Source: Leptolyngbya boryana PCC 6306 (GTDB lineage Bacteria; Cyanobacteriota; Cyanobacteriia; Leptolyngbyales; Leptolyngbyaceae). From it: a DNA stretch of 45,320 nucleotides. Made by a program: the position numbers and the translations under genes. Within the stretch, counting starts at the first letter, position 1, and each line of letters starts with the position of its first letter. This document shows positions 8,901 to 16,004 of this stretch, in pieces. The stretch spans positions 1-45,320 of the forward strand of contig NZ_KB731327.1 in the NCBI RefSeq assembly GCF_000353285.1, given 5' to 3'. Below the pieces are notes generated by a model, which ran no database searches, was not told the origin of the DNA, and saw only the letters and a list, made by a program, of their open reading frames with translations.

Positions 8901-9036
8901 CCAACTGGAAAGAAATTAAGATCGCCTTTTTCACCAGTCCATCAATTACGGCTGGTGGGAGGGAGTTAAAGAGGCTATGTTGCAGGAGTTGCTGCTCAAC
9001 ATTCATAAGTATACTAGCCGCTGAATTGACGCACAT
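5989..9036 (-). CDS. HlyB-type ABC exporter with two cyclic-nucleotide-binding-like domains and an inactive C39 domain
   Basis: 1015 aa. Two cNMP-binding-like domains (about 20-145 and 150-265) carry GEASLLF and GETALLG, but neither keeps the usual Arg of the phosphate-binding cassette, so canonical cAMP binding is doubtful. A C39-like domain (about 310-440) aligns with the neighbouring PCAT but has lost all three catalytic residues: Ala321 for Cys, Gln394 for His and Asn410 for Asp, as in the C39-like domain of HlyB. A membrane domain and a complete ABC ATPase follow (GRSGSGKTT, LSGGQRQR, ILILDEPT). The N-terminus overlaps the upstream gene. Met11 (9006) is an alternative start. It probably recruits or exports substrate without cutting it, alongside the protease-competent transporter. 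Confidence 0.92.
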   Translation of the reverse strand: MCVNSAASILMNVEQQLLQHSLFNSLPPAVIDGLVKKAILISFQLGDIILRAGEPGEAFYLIIAGKARAVTYDAVNQPITLAILGMNDSFGEASLLFQEPVEFTIRVTEPLTLLKLRATDFEWLVRQFPHFRKDLEVRVHQQRELAFLRKLESFSALSLLESQALFQSVEKLHVKSGELLFQEGAITNAAFIIREGRIVLIKEGTNQIALATLKTGDLCGETALLGQSTYSTSAIALEDAVVWCLDQLVCSQLVANAQVRDYITQLAKHRTLQQQAVLASPRPLHKEPDPFSTFQFKKVKVGEGWFSRHYLFVQVGTPVLAGVACLALIDRLYQRPRNLQLIIRKQLQKNCPDTLVTISQKAEAWGYLTRLLSLNDQRLSMVMLPAIVESPEDQLVVILSVSRTQVTLANPLTGINLIPRQKFVQSWNGKLLNISYMPNFGNLGSRSNQILQQFLPMLRPYGRVLVWIGIISLILQLLGLIAPLFTQVTIDKVLAYSNSSLLQLMLLGMLIVTGVQLASGALREILLAHALKRLSVSITIQLFNHVLSLPPQILSKWRVGDFTIRFEENERLLQLVTQSGFKIIVDSLTVLIYLAFLLNQNARLTGVAILFVAMYGCVLIISAPLLRANNQRVFECRQEVASHMIEAISGIETIKAVSTETLFFRRGSTLMGKALMTEFKGSLLAFNVSLMGDLIQQIGTVVILAYGANLTIKGALTIGELVAFNAMLGLLLTPLQSLIGVWDDLQEIRIAFERINDVLVIPPEHQDRTAVMPTISGSVSLKQVCFCYDGSDRNVLCDLNLEVSPGQKIAIVGRSGSGKTTLARLLSKLLQPTSGTILVDGIDIRDIELSSYRNQLGVVEQNAFLFNGTIRENIAKADPTSDLECVVRASKLAGAHEFIEKLSMDYDTQIGERGITLSGGQRQRLSIARALLTNPRILILDEPTASLDSESERIIQDNLERQMANRTSFIFAHRLSTICAANLILVLDQGRILECGTHAQLIDQGGLYASLYSRI

Positions 9037-9937
9037 TCAACTTAGAGAAGACTGTACTCTGGTAGAATTGTTTGATTCGGTTGAAAAACTCTTTGGGAAT
9101 TTCACCAAGCCATTTATTCTCGATCACTCCATCGTTTACCAGTACGGCAATGGGAAAGCTATCGACTAAGTAACCGAACAGTAATCTATCCATTTGGACA
9201 ATAGGAAAGCGAACCAGATGTTGCACCTTAAAGGCTTCGATTTCTTCAGGTTTGAGGGACATAATGCCGATAACGCTGGGTAGATCCTTCTGAGTATTCA
9301 TAACATTCAGCAAGGGCACCCATTGTTTGCAATAAGGACAGTCTCTGCCGAGGAAGACGACAAAGTGGGTTCCTTGCTGTAGGCTTGCGTTATTGTCTTT
9401 CAACCATTGAGGAGACCAGCGTTTCCCAGCTTTGAGTCGTGAGAAGTCTATCAGTGGTTTAGATCGCGATCGCCAACCGAGGAGGCTACCGATGGGCAAG
9501 GCGATGAGCGTGACGATCCACTGCCAGGAGTACGTTTGGTAATCGGGTGTTGGGTAAAGCCAAGCTAAGTCTAAAAGCAGAATGTAGGCGAGATTGAGCA
9601 AGATGCTTTTCTGAGGAGTGATAACGAACAATCCGCTATAACAGCCACAATCTTCAGTACGCCCTGAGGACACGGACCAAGTTGTGAGTGCAGAGAGCGC
9701 CAGAATGAGAACAATCGTTCCAGGAACTAGCCACTGAGGGAAATCATGAAGGATTAATGCTGTCCCTAACGCGCACTCCAGACCGATAAATGCGATTGCA
9801 CTTGGTAGTACGATTCGGGGAAACAGCCCATATCGAAAGAGCTGGACCATGAAAGATTGAGAATTGAGTGCCTTAACGATTCCTGTAATAAGGAAGACAA
9901 GACCAACAACAAAGGTGCTGAGGTGTGCAATCATCAC
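9014..9937 (-). CDS. MauE/DoxX-like membrane protein fused to a thioredoxin-like domain
   Basis: 307 aa. The first half has four or five membrane helices of the MauE/DoxX type with a DCGCYSG motif at about 96-102. The second half (about 175-300) is thioredoxin-like with the dithiol motif CPYC at 200-203 and a cis-Pro region FPIAVL. MauE-type proteins pass redox equivalents across the membrane, and a fused thioredoxin fold suggests formation or correction of disulfides outside the cytoplasm. This fits the six-cysteine precursor of the same cluster. It overlaps the isomerase gene by 4 bp upstream and the ABC gene downstream, so all three are likely co-transcribed. The oxidising or reducing direction cannot be told. 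Confidence 0.85.
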   Translation of the reverse strand: MMIAHLSTFVVGLVFLITGIVKALNSQSFMVQLFRYGLFPRIVLPSAIAFIGLECALGTALILHDFPQWLVPGTIVLILALSALTTWSVSSGRTEDCGCYSGLFVITPQKSILLNLAYILLLDLAWLYPTPDYQTYSWQWIVTLIALPIGSLLGWRSRSKPLIDFSRLKAGKRWSPQWLKDNNASLQQGTHFVVFLGRDCPYCKQWVPLLNVMNTQKDLPSVIGIMSLKPEEIEAFKVQHLVRFPIVQMDRLLFGYLVDSFPIAVLVNDGVIENKWLGEIPKEFFNRIKQFYQSTVFSKLNVRQFSG

Positions 9938-10728
9938 AGGTCCTCAAAAATAGGATAGATAATTTTTGACTCAATACGCATTTTTGCAACTAGCTTGTTA
10001 AACAGGAGTGTGCGAATAGTGTCTTGCTCTGCTTCCAGATTGGCTGGATAAATGGCACCTACCTTAAACAGGTTATAGCCTTGCTCAGTTTTAGTAGGAC
10101 CCACAATGTCTCCTGCCTGAGCATTAAACACGGCAGCTTCAATCTCAGTAATCACTTCGTTGCGGCTCATTCTACCAACATAACCTGCTTTTGGCTTGCT
10201 CTCCTCATCAAGAGAATGTTGCATTGCCAGCAAATGAAAGTTTTCATCTTCCTCGGTGATTTTAGCGTAGAGTTCTTCAGCTATCTGTTGATTCTTAACA
10301 CGGATGCTGTAGAGATCAGCTCGGTCAAACTCCAGTTGATGTTGAGCAAAATAAGCTTCAACATCCCTGTCAGGAATACTTTCTCGAACCTTGTTACGCA
10401 GTAAATAGTAATCAAGGTGATTCTGGAGGGATAGGATATTTTGATGTTTATCTCTCAACCAATGCCTCAATTTCTCGACAGATTCCAGCCCAAGATGATA
10501 GCGAAATTCGTCGGATGCAACCTGCAATTCTTCTGTGGAGTTGCTGAGGTTGTTTTGAAGGGCATATTGGCGAACAAGCAATTCTATGATAAATCTGCCA
10601 AAATAAATTTCTACATCATCAAACATGAAACGGCGAAGAGCTTCGCGTAAGTCAAAAGCATCGCCGTTGACAGTGACCAGAGCGGGAACTTCTCGCCCTA
10701 CATGTTCTTGCAAACTCTGCAACGTCAT
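9934..10728 (-). CDS. Parvulin/SurA-type peptidyl-prolyl isomerase
   Basis: 264 aa, with a helical N-terminal part (about 1-130) and a parvulin-type PpiC domain (about 135-240) including GYVGRMSRNE and the closing GYNLFKVG. I see no clear signal peptide, as in other cyanobacterial SurA-like proteins next to HlyB/HlyD genes. SurA-like isomerases next to HlyB/HlyD-type transporters are known from cyanobacterial bacteriocin clusters. The likely role is to fold or chaperone the peptide, which has several prolines. Its stop overlaps the start of the MauE-thioredoxin gene, so it is in one operon with it. It lies 280 bp after the precursor gene. Confidence 0.85.
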   Translation of the reverse strand: MTLQSLQEHVGREVPALVTVNGDAFDLREALRRFMFDDVEIYFGRFIIELLVRQYALQNNLSNSTEELQVASDEFRYHLGLESVEKLRHWLRDKHQNILSLQNHLDYYLLRNKVRESIPDRDVEAYFAQHQLEFDRADLYSIRVKNQQIAEELYAKITEEDENFHLLAMQHSLDEESKPKAGYVGRMSRNEVITEIEAAVFNAQAGDIVGPTKTEQGYNLFKVGAIYPANLEAEQDTIRTLLFNKLVAKMRIESKIIYPIFEDL

Positions 10729-10816
10729 AGAATTGCCCCATAGTATGTAAACAAATTTGCGATGAGAACCAACCCCCTAGTTTGTCAGGAGAATGATCAA
10801 ACTATGCTACTAGTAG

Positions 10817-10970
10817 CTAGATCTGCCAGGTAATGAAAAATCACTGTAATGCTCTTATGGATAGACTATGCTGATTTGTCGTGAAATCACACATATTGGC
10901 TAGCTTGTAAGAGTATTCCAGATTCTTTCTGGTTACCTGGCAACCTCAACTTCTTATTTTCCAGATCTAG
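10817..10970. repeat. Two nested inverted repeats between precursor and isomerase genes
   Basis: CTAGATCT (10817-10824) is mirrored by AGATCTAG (10963-10970), and TGCCAGGTAA (10824-10833) by TTACCTGGCA (10933-10942). The arms are exact and nested. The roughly 100 bp inside hold no gene. It could be a small palindromic mobile remnant or an RNA fold setting how much of the downstream operon is transcribed. Confidence 0.55.
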
Positions 10971-10982
10971 GAGAATAAAATG

Positions 10983-11006
10983 AGAGATTTTTAGAAGTCA
11001 ATCTCT
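10983..11006 (-). terminator. Weak terminator or attenuator after the peptide precursor
   Basis: On the minus strand AGAGATT pairs with AATCTCT across a 10-nt loop, followed by CATTTTATT. The position directly after the precursor stop is typical for partial terminators that make precursor transcripts outnumber those of the export genes. Confidence 0.5.
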
Positions 11007-11008
11007 AT

Positions 11009-11254
11009 CTATCCAGGAAGGCAACGTCCTGCTGGACCAACAAAGATGTTATATGGCACACAGGTCAATCCTGGGCAGCGGCAGCTGGGACCGAATACTG
11101 CATTACATGGTTGACCCACTCCATCAGCGGGACAAGCGCCACCATAGATGCTACTCAACGCAACCATGCTCACGACAGTAGCGCGTGCAGGTAAGTCTTG
11201 AACATCAAACTCTTGCCGCACAGTGGTTGGAATCAATGAATTCCTGCGTAACAT
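11009..11254 (-). CDS. Candidate double-glycine peptide precursor with a cystine-knot-like core
   Basis: 81 aa. Residues 1-39 form a leader ending LSSIYGG, a classic double-glycine site for C39 exporters. The predicted mature peptide is 42 residues (40-81) with six cysteines at 41, 50, 58, 60, 65 and 78, spaced C-x8-C-x7-C-x-C-x4-C-x12-C and rich in Gly and Pro. This order resembles inhibitor cystine knot (knottin) peptides such as spider agelenin-type toxins (CNAxxGP then CxGLxC, from memory), although those have CC where this has CRC. GGAG precedes the start at 11254. It lies at the head of a cluster with C39 exporter, isomerase and thioredoxin-like genes, so secretion and disulfide formation are expected. 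Bioactivity is unknown. Leader and core are seen directly. The knot is inference. Confidence 0.8.
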   Translation of the reverse strand: MLRRNSLIPTTVRQEFDVQDLPARATVVSMVALSSIYGGACPADGVGQPCNAVFGPSCRCPGLTCVPYNIFVGPAGRCLPG

Positions 11255-11295
11255 AACTGGTTCTCCAATTTCAAGATGTTGTTAATCGTTACTAA

Positions 11296-11342
11296 CTATC
11301 GAAGAGTTGATTTTCGATAGATTTCGATAGAAGTGTCTATCG
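11296..11342. promoter_or_regulatory. CGATAG operator-like cluster upstream of the precursor
   Basis: Four CGATAG/CTATCG hexamers lie in 47 bp: CTATCGAA (11296), TTCGATAG (11313), TTCGATAG (11323) and CTATCG (11337). They form two overlapping inverted repeats 42-88 bp before the precursor start. The same core appears in the palindrome at 13038-13065. The rest of the 438-bp gap up to the LuxR-type gene holds no gene I can support. It has a 10-bp inverted repeat AGGGTGTTAT/ATAACACCCT at 11532 and 11643. Confidence 0.6.
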
Positions 11343-11692
11343 CTTCTTTAATCAACCTGAAGTACAGAATATAGGAAGAAAAAAAGCCTAACAACGTACA
11401 AAAGATCATATCTTTATTAACGTTCTTGCAATCACGATAGTCAATGTAATCTCAAGACAAGTAAAATCTGCTGTTGGCAATTGACTTGAGAATTGCTAGC
11501 TACACATTCATTTTCGGCTCTTATCTGCTAAAGGGTGTTATCCACTTTGAAAACAGTTGGCTCTATGGGCTACTTTCAATCATCTATCAAAATTACTAAT
11601 ATGAGCTGAATTCCCTCTCTAGCTTGGGTGCTACAAAAGTACATAACACCCTCTAGTACTGTCACAACAAAACATTTAAAGCGCGCGAAAGC

Positions 11693-11941
11693 TTATATTT
11701 TTATTGCTCCTATCTTGACAGCAATAGCCACAGCATGAGCACGATTATTGGCACACAGCTTTTGCAAAATACAACTGATATTCGATTTGACTGTACGCTC
11801 TGCCAAATTTAAACAAGAAGCAATTTCTTTATTACTCTTTCCAGCAACTATCAATTGAAGAACTTCACATTCGCGGACAGTTAGTTGTGCTGAACCATTT
11901 GAAGAGCACAACCCCTCGTCATTACCTGTTGAATGATTCAT
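11693..11941 (-). CDS. Single-domain LuxR/GerE-type transcription regulator
   Basis: 82 aa, consisting almost only of a LuxR-type helix-turn-helix (about 20-80: LTVRECEVLQLIVAGKSNKEIA then AERTVKSNISCILQKL, in two runs). There is no receiver or ligand domain, so its activity may be set by its level or by a partner. It is on the same strand as and 438 bp upstream of the peptide cluster, and is the natural candidate for its control, perhaps through the CGATAG sites. No strong ribosome binding site is visible before the start. The family call is firm and the target is inferred. Confidence 0.85.
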   Translation of the reverse strand: MNHSTGNDEGLCSSNGSAQLTVRECEVLQLIVAGKSNKEIASCLNLAERTVKSNISCILQKLCANNRAHAVAIAVKIGAIKI

Positions 11942-12490
11942 ATTGAAAATCTAACTCATTAGGAAAGCCGCCGCATAAAATTAATTCTTAGTAAACCTGA
12001 CTAAAGACCCTAAAAATATACTGTAATTCTCGCTCTTCTAGAAGTTGAATCGTATTGATAAGAATTAGCAATAGTATTTGCTTTATTTGCTACTTTTCTC
12101 TAATAAAGCTTGTGCTTGTTAATTCTGTCTATCACCCATTTGAGCTACGGAATTTCTCAATCGATACTTGTTCATCAAAGATTGCCCAACCTGATTGAGG
12201 TATTGAAAGAGGACAAATTTTCAGGCAGAAGCGGCTCAAAAAACAAATGCTAGTAAATGAATTATTTAGTGTAGGGTGTTTACTAATTAAACCTTGCGTT
12301 TTAATCTCAAGAAACAATTAAAAGTTTTATAGATAGGCATCTCAGCCTCTGATTAATGAGGAATTGAAAGTCTTGTAGAACATGGATTTCAAATCGATTT
12401 TCTGCTATCACGCAAAAAATCTACCTAGTCTAAGTAGTCAATATTATGTTAGAAAACATAGAGACTCGAAGGCTATTGAGTAGGAAGATT
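11942..12490. other. About 550 bp without a supported gene
   Basis: AT-rich sequence between the divergent LuxR-type gene and the decayed adaptor gene. The only longer open frame (complement of 12132-12317) has no ribosome binding site and no recognisable product. Promoters for both directions are expected here, but I cannot place them with confidence. Confidence 0.5.
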
Positions 12491-12765
12491 ATGCAAGAGA
12501 CGAAGGATATTAAGCCGGAAGAAAAATCTACTCCTGACAGTCAATCTGTTTTGGATTTATCAATTAAACGAGTTTCTAAAATCTACCGCTTCTTGGACTA
12601 GCGCATTGCTATTGCCGTAGTTAGTATCCTTGGAGTTGATACTTAGCTTGGCTGCACATACATTCTGAAACGTTCCGCTGATTCTGTCGCTTATAGTTGT
12701 TCCAGCCACTCAAGGTAATGTTGAAATTACAGTCACTCAAATAAGATACAGAGTCTATCAATTGC
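12491..12765 (+). pseudogene. Decayed HlyD/MacA-type adaptor, N-terminal part
   Basis: ATG at 12491 opens MQETKDIKPEEKST and runs 36 codons to a TAG at 12599. The same frame continues RIAIAVVSILGV, a membrane helix, meets a second TAG, and reads YILKRSADSVAYS. After a one-base shift it reads VVPATQGNVEITVTQI, which parallels LVPVTRSNVELTVTE of the intact adaptor at 13178. It is therefore the ruined 5' part of a paralog, with two stops and a frameshift, broken off before the coiled coil. The remaining 400 bp to the intact gene have no gene apart from two palindromes. Confidence 0.75.
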
Positions 12766-13037
12766 TCTCATTACCCGCCCTTAGTGAACTATATTCTTAG
12801 AAGTCTTGACCTTGATTGAATTTTCGGTGCGTCGCTAACTGCAAACTCCATTAATAGGATTTGACCAACTCATCCTTGCCAATTTACTCTATATACCAAT
12901 GACTGAGAAAATTTTGAGAGCATTGTCTGCTCTGATGCACGCTCTAACCAAAGCACATAGTGATCTATTTGGTCATACACTTGTATTAATTTCTTACAAT
13001 AGAAAACTTCTAGCCTTCTAGATTATTACTTAAATTG

Positions 13038-13065
13038 AACTATCGTATGTACACATACGATAGTT
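13038..13065. promoter_or_regulatory. 28-bp palindromic operator before the MacA-like gene
   Basis: Arms AACTATCGTATGT and ACATACGATAGTT are exact 13-bp complements around an AC centre. The site is about 113 bp before the start at 13178 and contains the CTATCG/CGATAG core also found before the peptide precursor. It looks like a dimeric repressor or activator site. Confidence 0.7.
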
Positions 13066-13079
13066 TAATTATAAGCTCT

Positions 13080-13101
13080 GTATGATGGATACCCATCATA
13101 C
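13080..13101. promoter_or_regulatory. Second palindrome before the MacA-like gene
   Basis: GTATGATGG (13080-13088) and CCATCATAC (13093-13101) are exact complements around ATAC, 15 bp after the first palindrome. It may be a second operator or a hairpin in the leader RNA. Confidence 0.55.
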
Positions 13102-13177
13102 GAACTGTCAACTGTAGGAAGTTAAAGGAAGTAAAGCTAAAGGTTAAAGACAAATTAAAAGCTAGGCAAAGGTAGCC

Positions 13178-14521
13178 ATGACAGATATCAAATCAACAGA
13201 CGCTAGACCAGCAGAGAACTTAGTACCTGAGAAACAATCTCCACCCACTAAGACTAAATTTGTGCAGGGTAGAAGGCGATTTTCTTGGCGCATTGGGCTT
13301 GGTGCTATGGGTATCATTGGCACTGCGAGCTTTGGATACAGCCGCTTCTTCAATCGCCCTTCTGAAGCCGTTCCCGTTGTCCTTGTTCCCGTAACCAGGA
13401 GCAATGTTGAACTTACCGTGACAGAAAGTGGCACGATTGAGCTTGGTGGACAACAAACCCTGAAATCGCCGCACGACGTGACTGTTGAGCAAGTCAATGT
13501 GAAAGAAGGCGACCGCGTTCAGCAAGGACAAGCATTGCTGATTTTGCGTGATCGTGAAACTCAAGACAAATTACAAACTCAGCAAGTCGAAACGGGCAAA
13601 TTTCAGCTTGATCTTGCCCGTAATCGTGACAAAGTAGACGAAGCTCAACAGAGGCTTAAACTAGCAACGGGAAGGTATCAAGCAGCACAAAATGTATTTC
13701 GCCAGGGCGCGATTTCTGGCTCCGAATTTCAGCGATTTCAAGACGAATTAGAAAAAGCAAACACGGAGTTCAAAGATTCTCAAACTGACCTGCAAAAGTC
13801 TGAACTTGAAACCCGCAAAGGACAAGAGAAACTCATCGGGATGCAGCAGCAATTGAGCGATCGTATTGTTACGGCTCCAATCAGTGGCATGGTGTTGAAG
13901 GTGAACGTGAAGAACGGAGACGGAACGAAAACTGAAAGCAATTTACTGACGATCGGCGATCCAGCAAAAGAAGTTGTGAAGTTACAACTAACGACGCTGA
14001 ATGCAGCGAAAGTTCGGATCAACCAGCCTGCAAAAGTGAGTGTAATTGGACCAGACGCTAAAACATTCACGGGAAGAGTCATCAGTCTATCGCCGCAAGC
14101 AACCTCTCCAAGAGAAGGCGAAAGCAGTAACACAGGGATGAATTCTGGTGGATTAGGCAATGAACAGGCTAAAGTTGAAGCCAGAGTCATGCTTGATCGT
14201 CCTAGCACTTCACTAATTCCCGGAAGCTTAGTAAGTGTTGAGGTGATCACTGACCAGCGGCAGAATGTGGTTGCAATTCCGCCTGAAGCAGTTCAGCGCA
14301 CTGAAGCATCACCCTTTGTTTGGGTAAAAGATGCTCAAGGGAAAGCACAGAAACAATTGATCGCTTTAGGACTTCAAGGCTTACAGCAAGTCGAGGTGAC
14401 ATCCGGACTAAATCAGAACGATCAAATCGTACTCGCTTCTCCAAGTCTGCCGCTTACGGTTGGAACACCGCTCAAACTGGGTAGCCCACCTCAAGTATCT
14501 CCTGAAGGCGCAAAACCGTAG
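13178..14521 (+). CDS. MacA/HlyD-type efflux adaptor protein
   Basis: 447 aa. It has a cytoplasmic N-terminus, one membrane anchor at about 40-60, a barrel-sandwich part (GGQQTLKSPHDVTVEQVNVKEGDRV in two runs), a long coiled-coil hairpin at about 125-225, the second lipoyl half (DRIVTAPISGMVLKV), and beta-barrel and membrane-proximal parts to the end. It is full length. Such proteins bridge an inner-membrane ABC permease to an outer-membrane channel for efflux of drugs, lipids or peptides. The MacB-like permease follows 40 bp downstream in the same direction. Two palindromes upstream suggest local control. No ATPase or TolC gene is present, so these must be supplied elsewhere. Confidence 0.9.
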   Translation: MTDIKSTDARPAENLVPEKQSPPTKTKFVQGRRRFSWRIGLGAMGIIGTASFGYSRFFNRPSEAVPVVLVPVTRSNVELTVTESGTIELGGQQTLKSPHDVTVEQVNVKEGDRVQQGQALLILRDRETQDKLQTQQVETGKFQLDLARNRDKVDEAQQRLKLATGRYQAAQNVFRQGAISGSEFQRFQDELEKANTEFKDSQTDLQKSELETRKGQEKLIGMQQQLSDRIVTAPISGMVLKVNVKNGDGTKTESNLLTIGDPAKEVVKLQLTTLNAAKVRINQPAKVSVIGPDAKTFTGRVISLSPQATSPREGESSNTGMNSGGLGNEQAKVEARVMLDRPSTSLIPGSLVSVEVITDQRQNVVAIPPEAVQRTEASPFVWVKDAQGKAQKQLIALGLQGLQQVEVTSGLNQNDQIVLASPSLPLTVGTPLKLGSPPQVSPEGAKP

Positions 14522-14561
14522 TGCAAGTTGATCAAGATTGCTGTTCATTCGAGAAGCTTCT

Positions 14562-15758
14562 ATGACACTCTCATTTGGCGATTTGCTGGGTACAACTTGG
14601 AAATCTCTTGCGAATGACTTAATGAGATCGGGACTCACAACGCTCGGTGTGTTTATGGGTGTTGCTGCTGTCAATGCCACCTTAAACATTCAAACAATTA
14701 GCAGCACACAGCTTGCGTTGAAGTTAGCCGATCGAGACCAGCCTTATATTGTCCCGTTTGTGCAACCTCAAGCCGAAACTCTGCCACCCGAACTTGGAGT
14801 TGCAGATCAACAAGCATTAAGGCAAGCTGTTCCCTTGATTCGATCAATCAGTAAAGTCGGTCGGGTGTTTAGTATTCGCTCCGTACAGTTTGAAGGTCAG
14901 GAAGCGAAAGAGATCGAATCGAACAGTGTTTCTCTCAACTATCTAGAAACAACTGGGCGCAGAATGGTTCAGGGAAGATTCTTCGATCGTGCGGATTTTG
15001 ATCAATACCGTCCAGTAGTCATTCTTGATCAAAAGTTAGCAGCAACCTTGTTTGCAGGACAGAACCCAATCCGACAGGCAGTTTATGCTTCTGGTAATCG
15101 CTTTACTGTTATTGGAGTAACACAGACGAAATCCAGCGGCTCAGAGTTTATGCGATCAGAAGGAATGATTTGGCTTACAGAACCTTATGCCACTGCCATT
15201 CAAGGCGGATTTCAATACAGTACTTTGCAGATTAGCGCTCATCGACTCGAAGACATTAAAGAACTCTCAGAGAAGATTGAACAAGTCCTATCACAACGCT
15301 ATCCGCAAGCGAGAGTAATGATTATTGATAACGCAAAGGATTTAGTTAGAGAGCAGGAAGCACAAAAAATCGCGTCTACAGCATTGATGCTGGTTGGATT
15401 AGTGGCGCTAGGAATTGGTGGAGTTGGAATTGCGAACATCACGATCGCATCTGTGATCGAACGGACTAAAGAAATCGGTATCCGTCGGGCAGTTGGGGCA
15501 ACTCAGTTTGAAATTATGATGCAGTTTATTTTAGAAGCTACTTGTCTGAGTGTCGTGGGCGGTGCGATCGCAATTATTACCGTTCACGGCATCACTTACG
15601 TGGCAACCAGCACTGTTTTTCCTGCCCCCTACAAATTCTCTTTCAACAATACAGTTTTGGCAATGAGTTCAGCACTCTTGGTTGGCGTTGGAGCAAGTTT
15701 CTTTCCTGCTCTCCGCGCCACTCAGGTAAATGTAGTACAAGCGCTTCGGAGTGAGTAG
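14562..15758 (+). CDS. MacB/FtsX-type ABC transporter permease, ATPase lacking
   Basis: 398 aa. The start at ATG 14562 has GAGAAG upstream, while the TTG at 14538 does not. One N-terminal helix, a periplasmic MacB_PCD domain (about 40-265), then three helices with the FtsX motif ERTKEIGIRRAVGA and a C-terminal PALRATQVNVVQALRSE. This is the permease half of MacB. The usual separate or fused ATPase is missing beside it, where cyanobacterial clusters usually have it. With the adaptor at 13178 it probably forms a tripartite exporter. Its place next to the peptide cluster suggests immunity or export, which is inference. The downstream sequence is disrupted by IS debris. Confidence 0.9.
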   Translation: MTLSFGDLLGTTWKSLANDLMRSGLTTLGVFMGVAAVNATLNIQTISSTQLALKLADRDQPYIVPFVQPQAETLPPELGVADQQALRQAVPLIRSISKVGRVFSIRSVQFEGQEAKEIESNSVSLNYLETTGRRMVQGRFFDRADFDQYRPVVILDQKLAATLFAGQNPIRQAVYASGNRFTVIGVTQTKSSGSEFMRSEGMIWLTEPYATAIQGGFQYSTLQISAHRLEDIKELSEKIEQVLSQRYPQARVMIIDNAKDLVREQEAQKIASTALMLVGLVALGIGGVGIANITIASVIERTKEIGIRRAVGATQFEIMMQFILEATCLSVVGGAIAIITVHGITYVATSTVFPAPYKFSFNNTVLAMSSALLVGVGASFFPALRATQVNVVQALRSE

Positions 15759-15870
15759 CAGTTTAGGAGGTGGTAACGAAGCTAGAGAGCAGACTAGATG
15801 ATGTGAACACTGCATAGAGTCCAAAAAAGCGGTCGTTGCATAATAGAAAGATGAATTAAGGGTGGTTCTC

Positions 15871-16004
15871 ATGCAATGCCCCGAATGCCAGTCTACTCAT
15901 ATCCGCAAAAATGGAAAGAGAAAGAGTAAACAAAATCACATCTGCGTCAATTTAATTGTGGGCGACAGTTCATCGATTGCTATGAGCCGCCGAAAGGCTA
16001 CAGG
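15871..16004 (+). pseudogene. IS1-type transposase remnant, frameshifted and truncated
   Basis: The start MQCPECQSTHIRKNGK is the zinc-ribbon N-terminus typical of cyanobacterial IS1-type transposases. After ICVN an extra five bases (TTAAT) shift the frame, and the next frame continues CGRQFIDCYEPPKGYR as expected. The sequence then ends in unrelated DNA at about 16004. Only about 40 residues survive, without catalytic DDE residues. Confidence 0.75.

Noticed and set aside
13220-14250. Long minus-strand frames under the MacA-like gene
   Set aside because: Shadows; the plus frame has a full domain structure.
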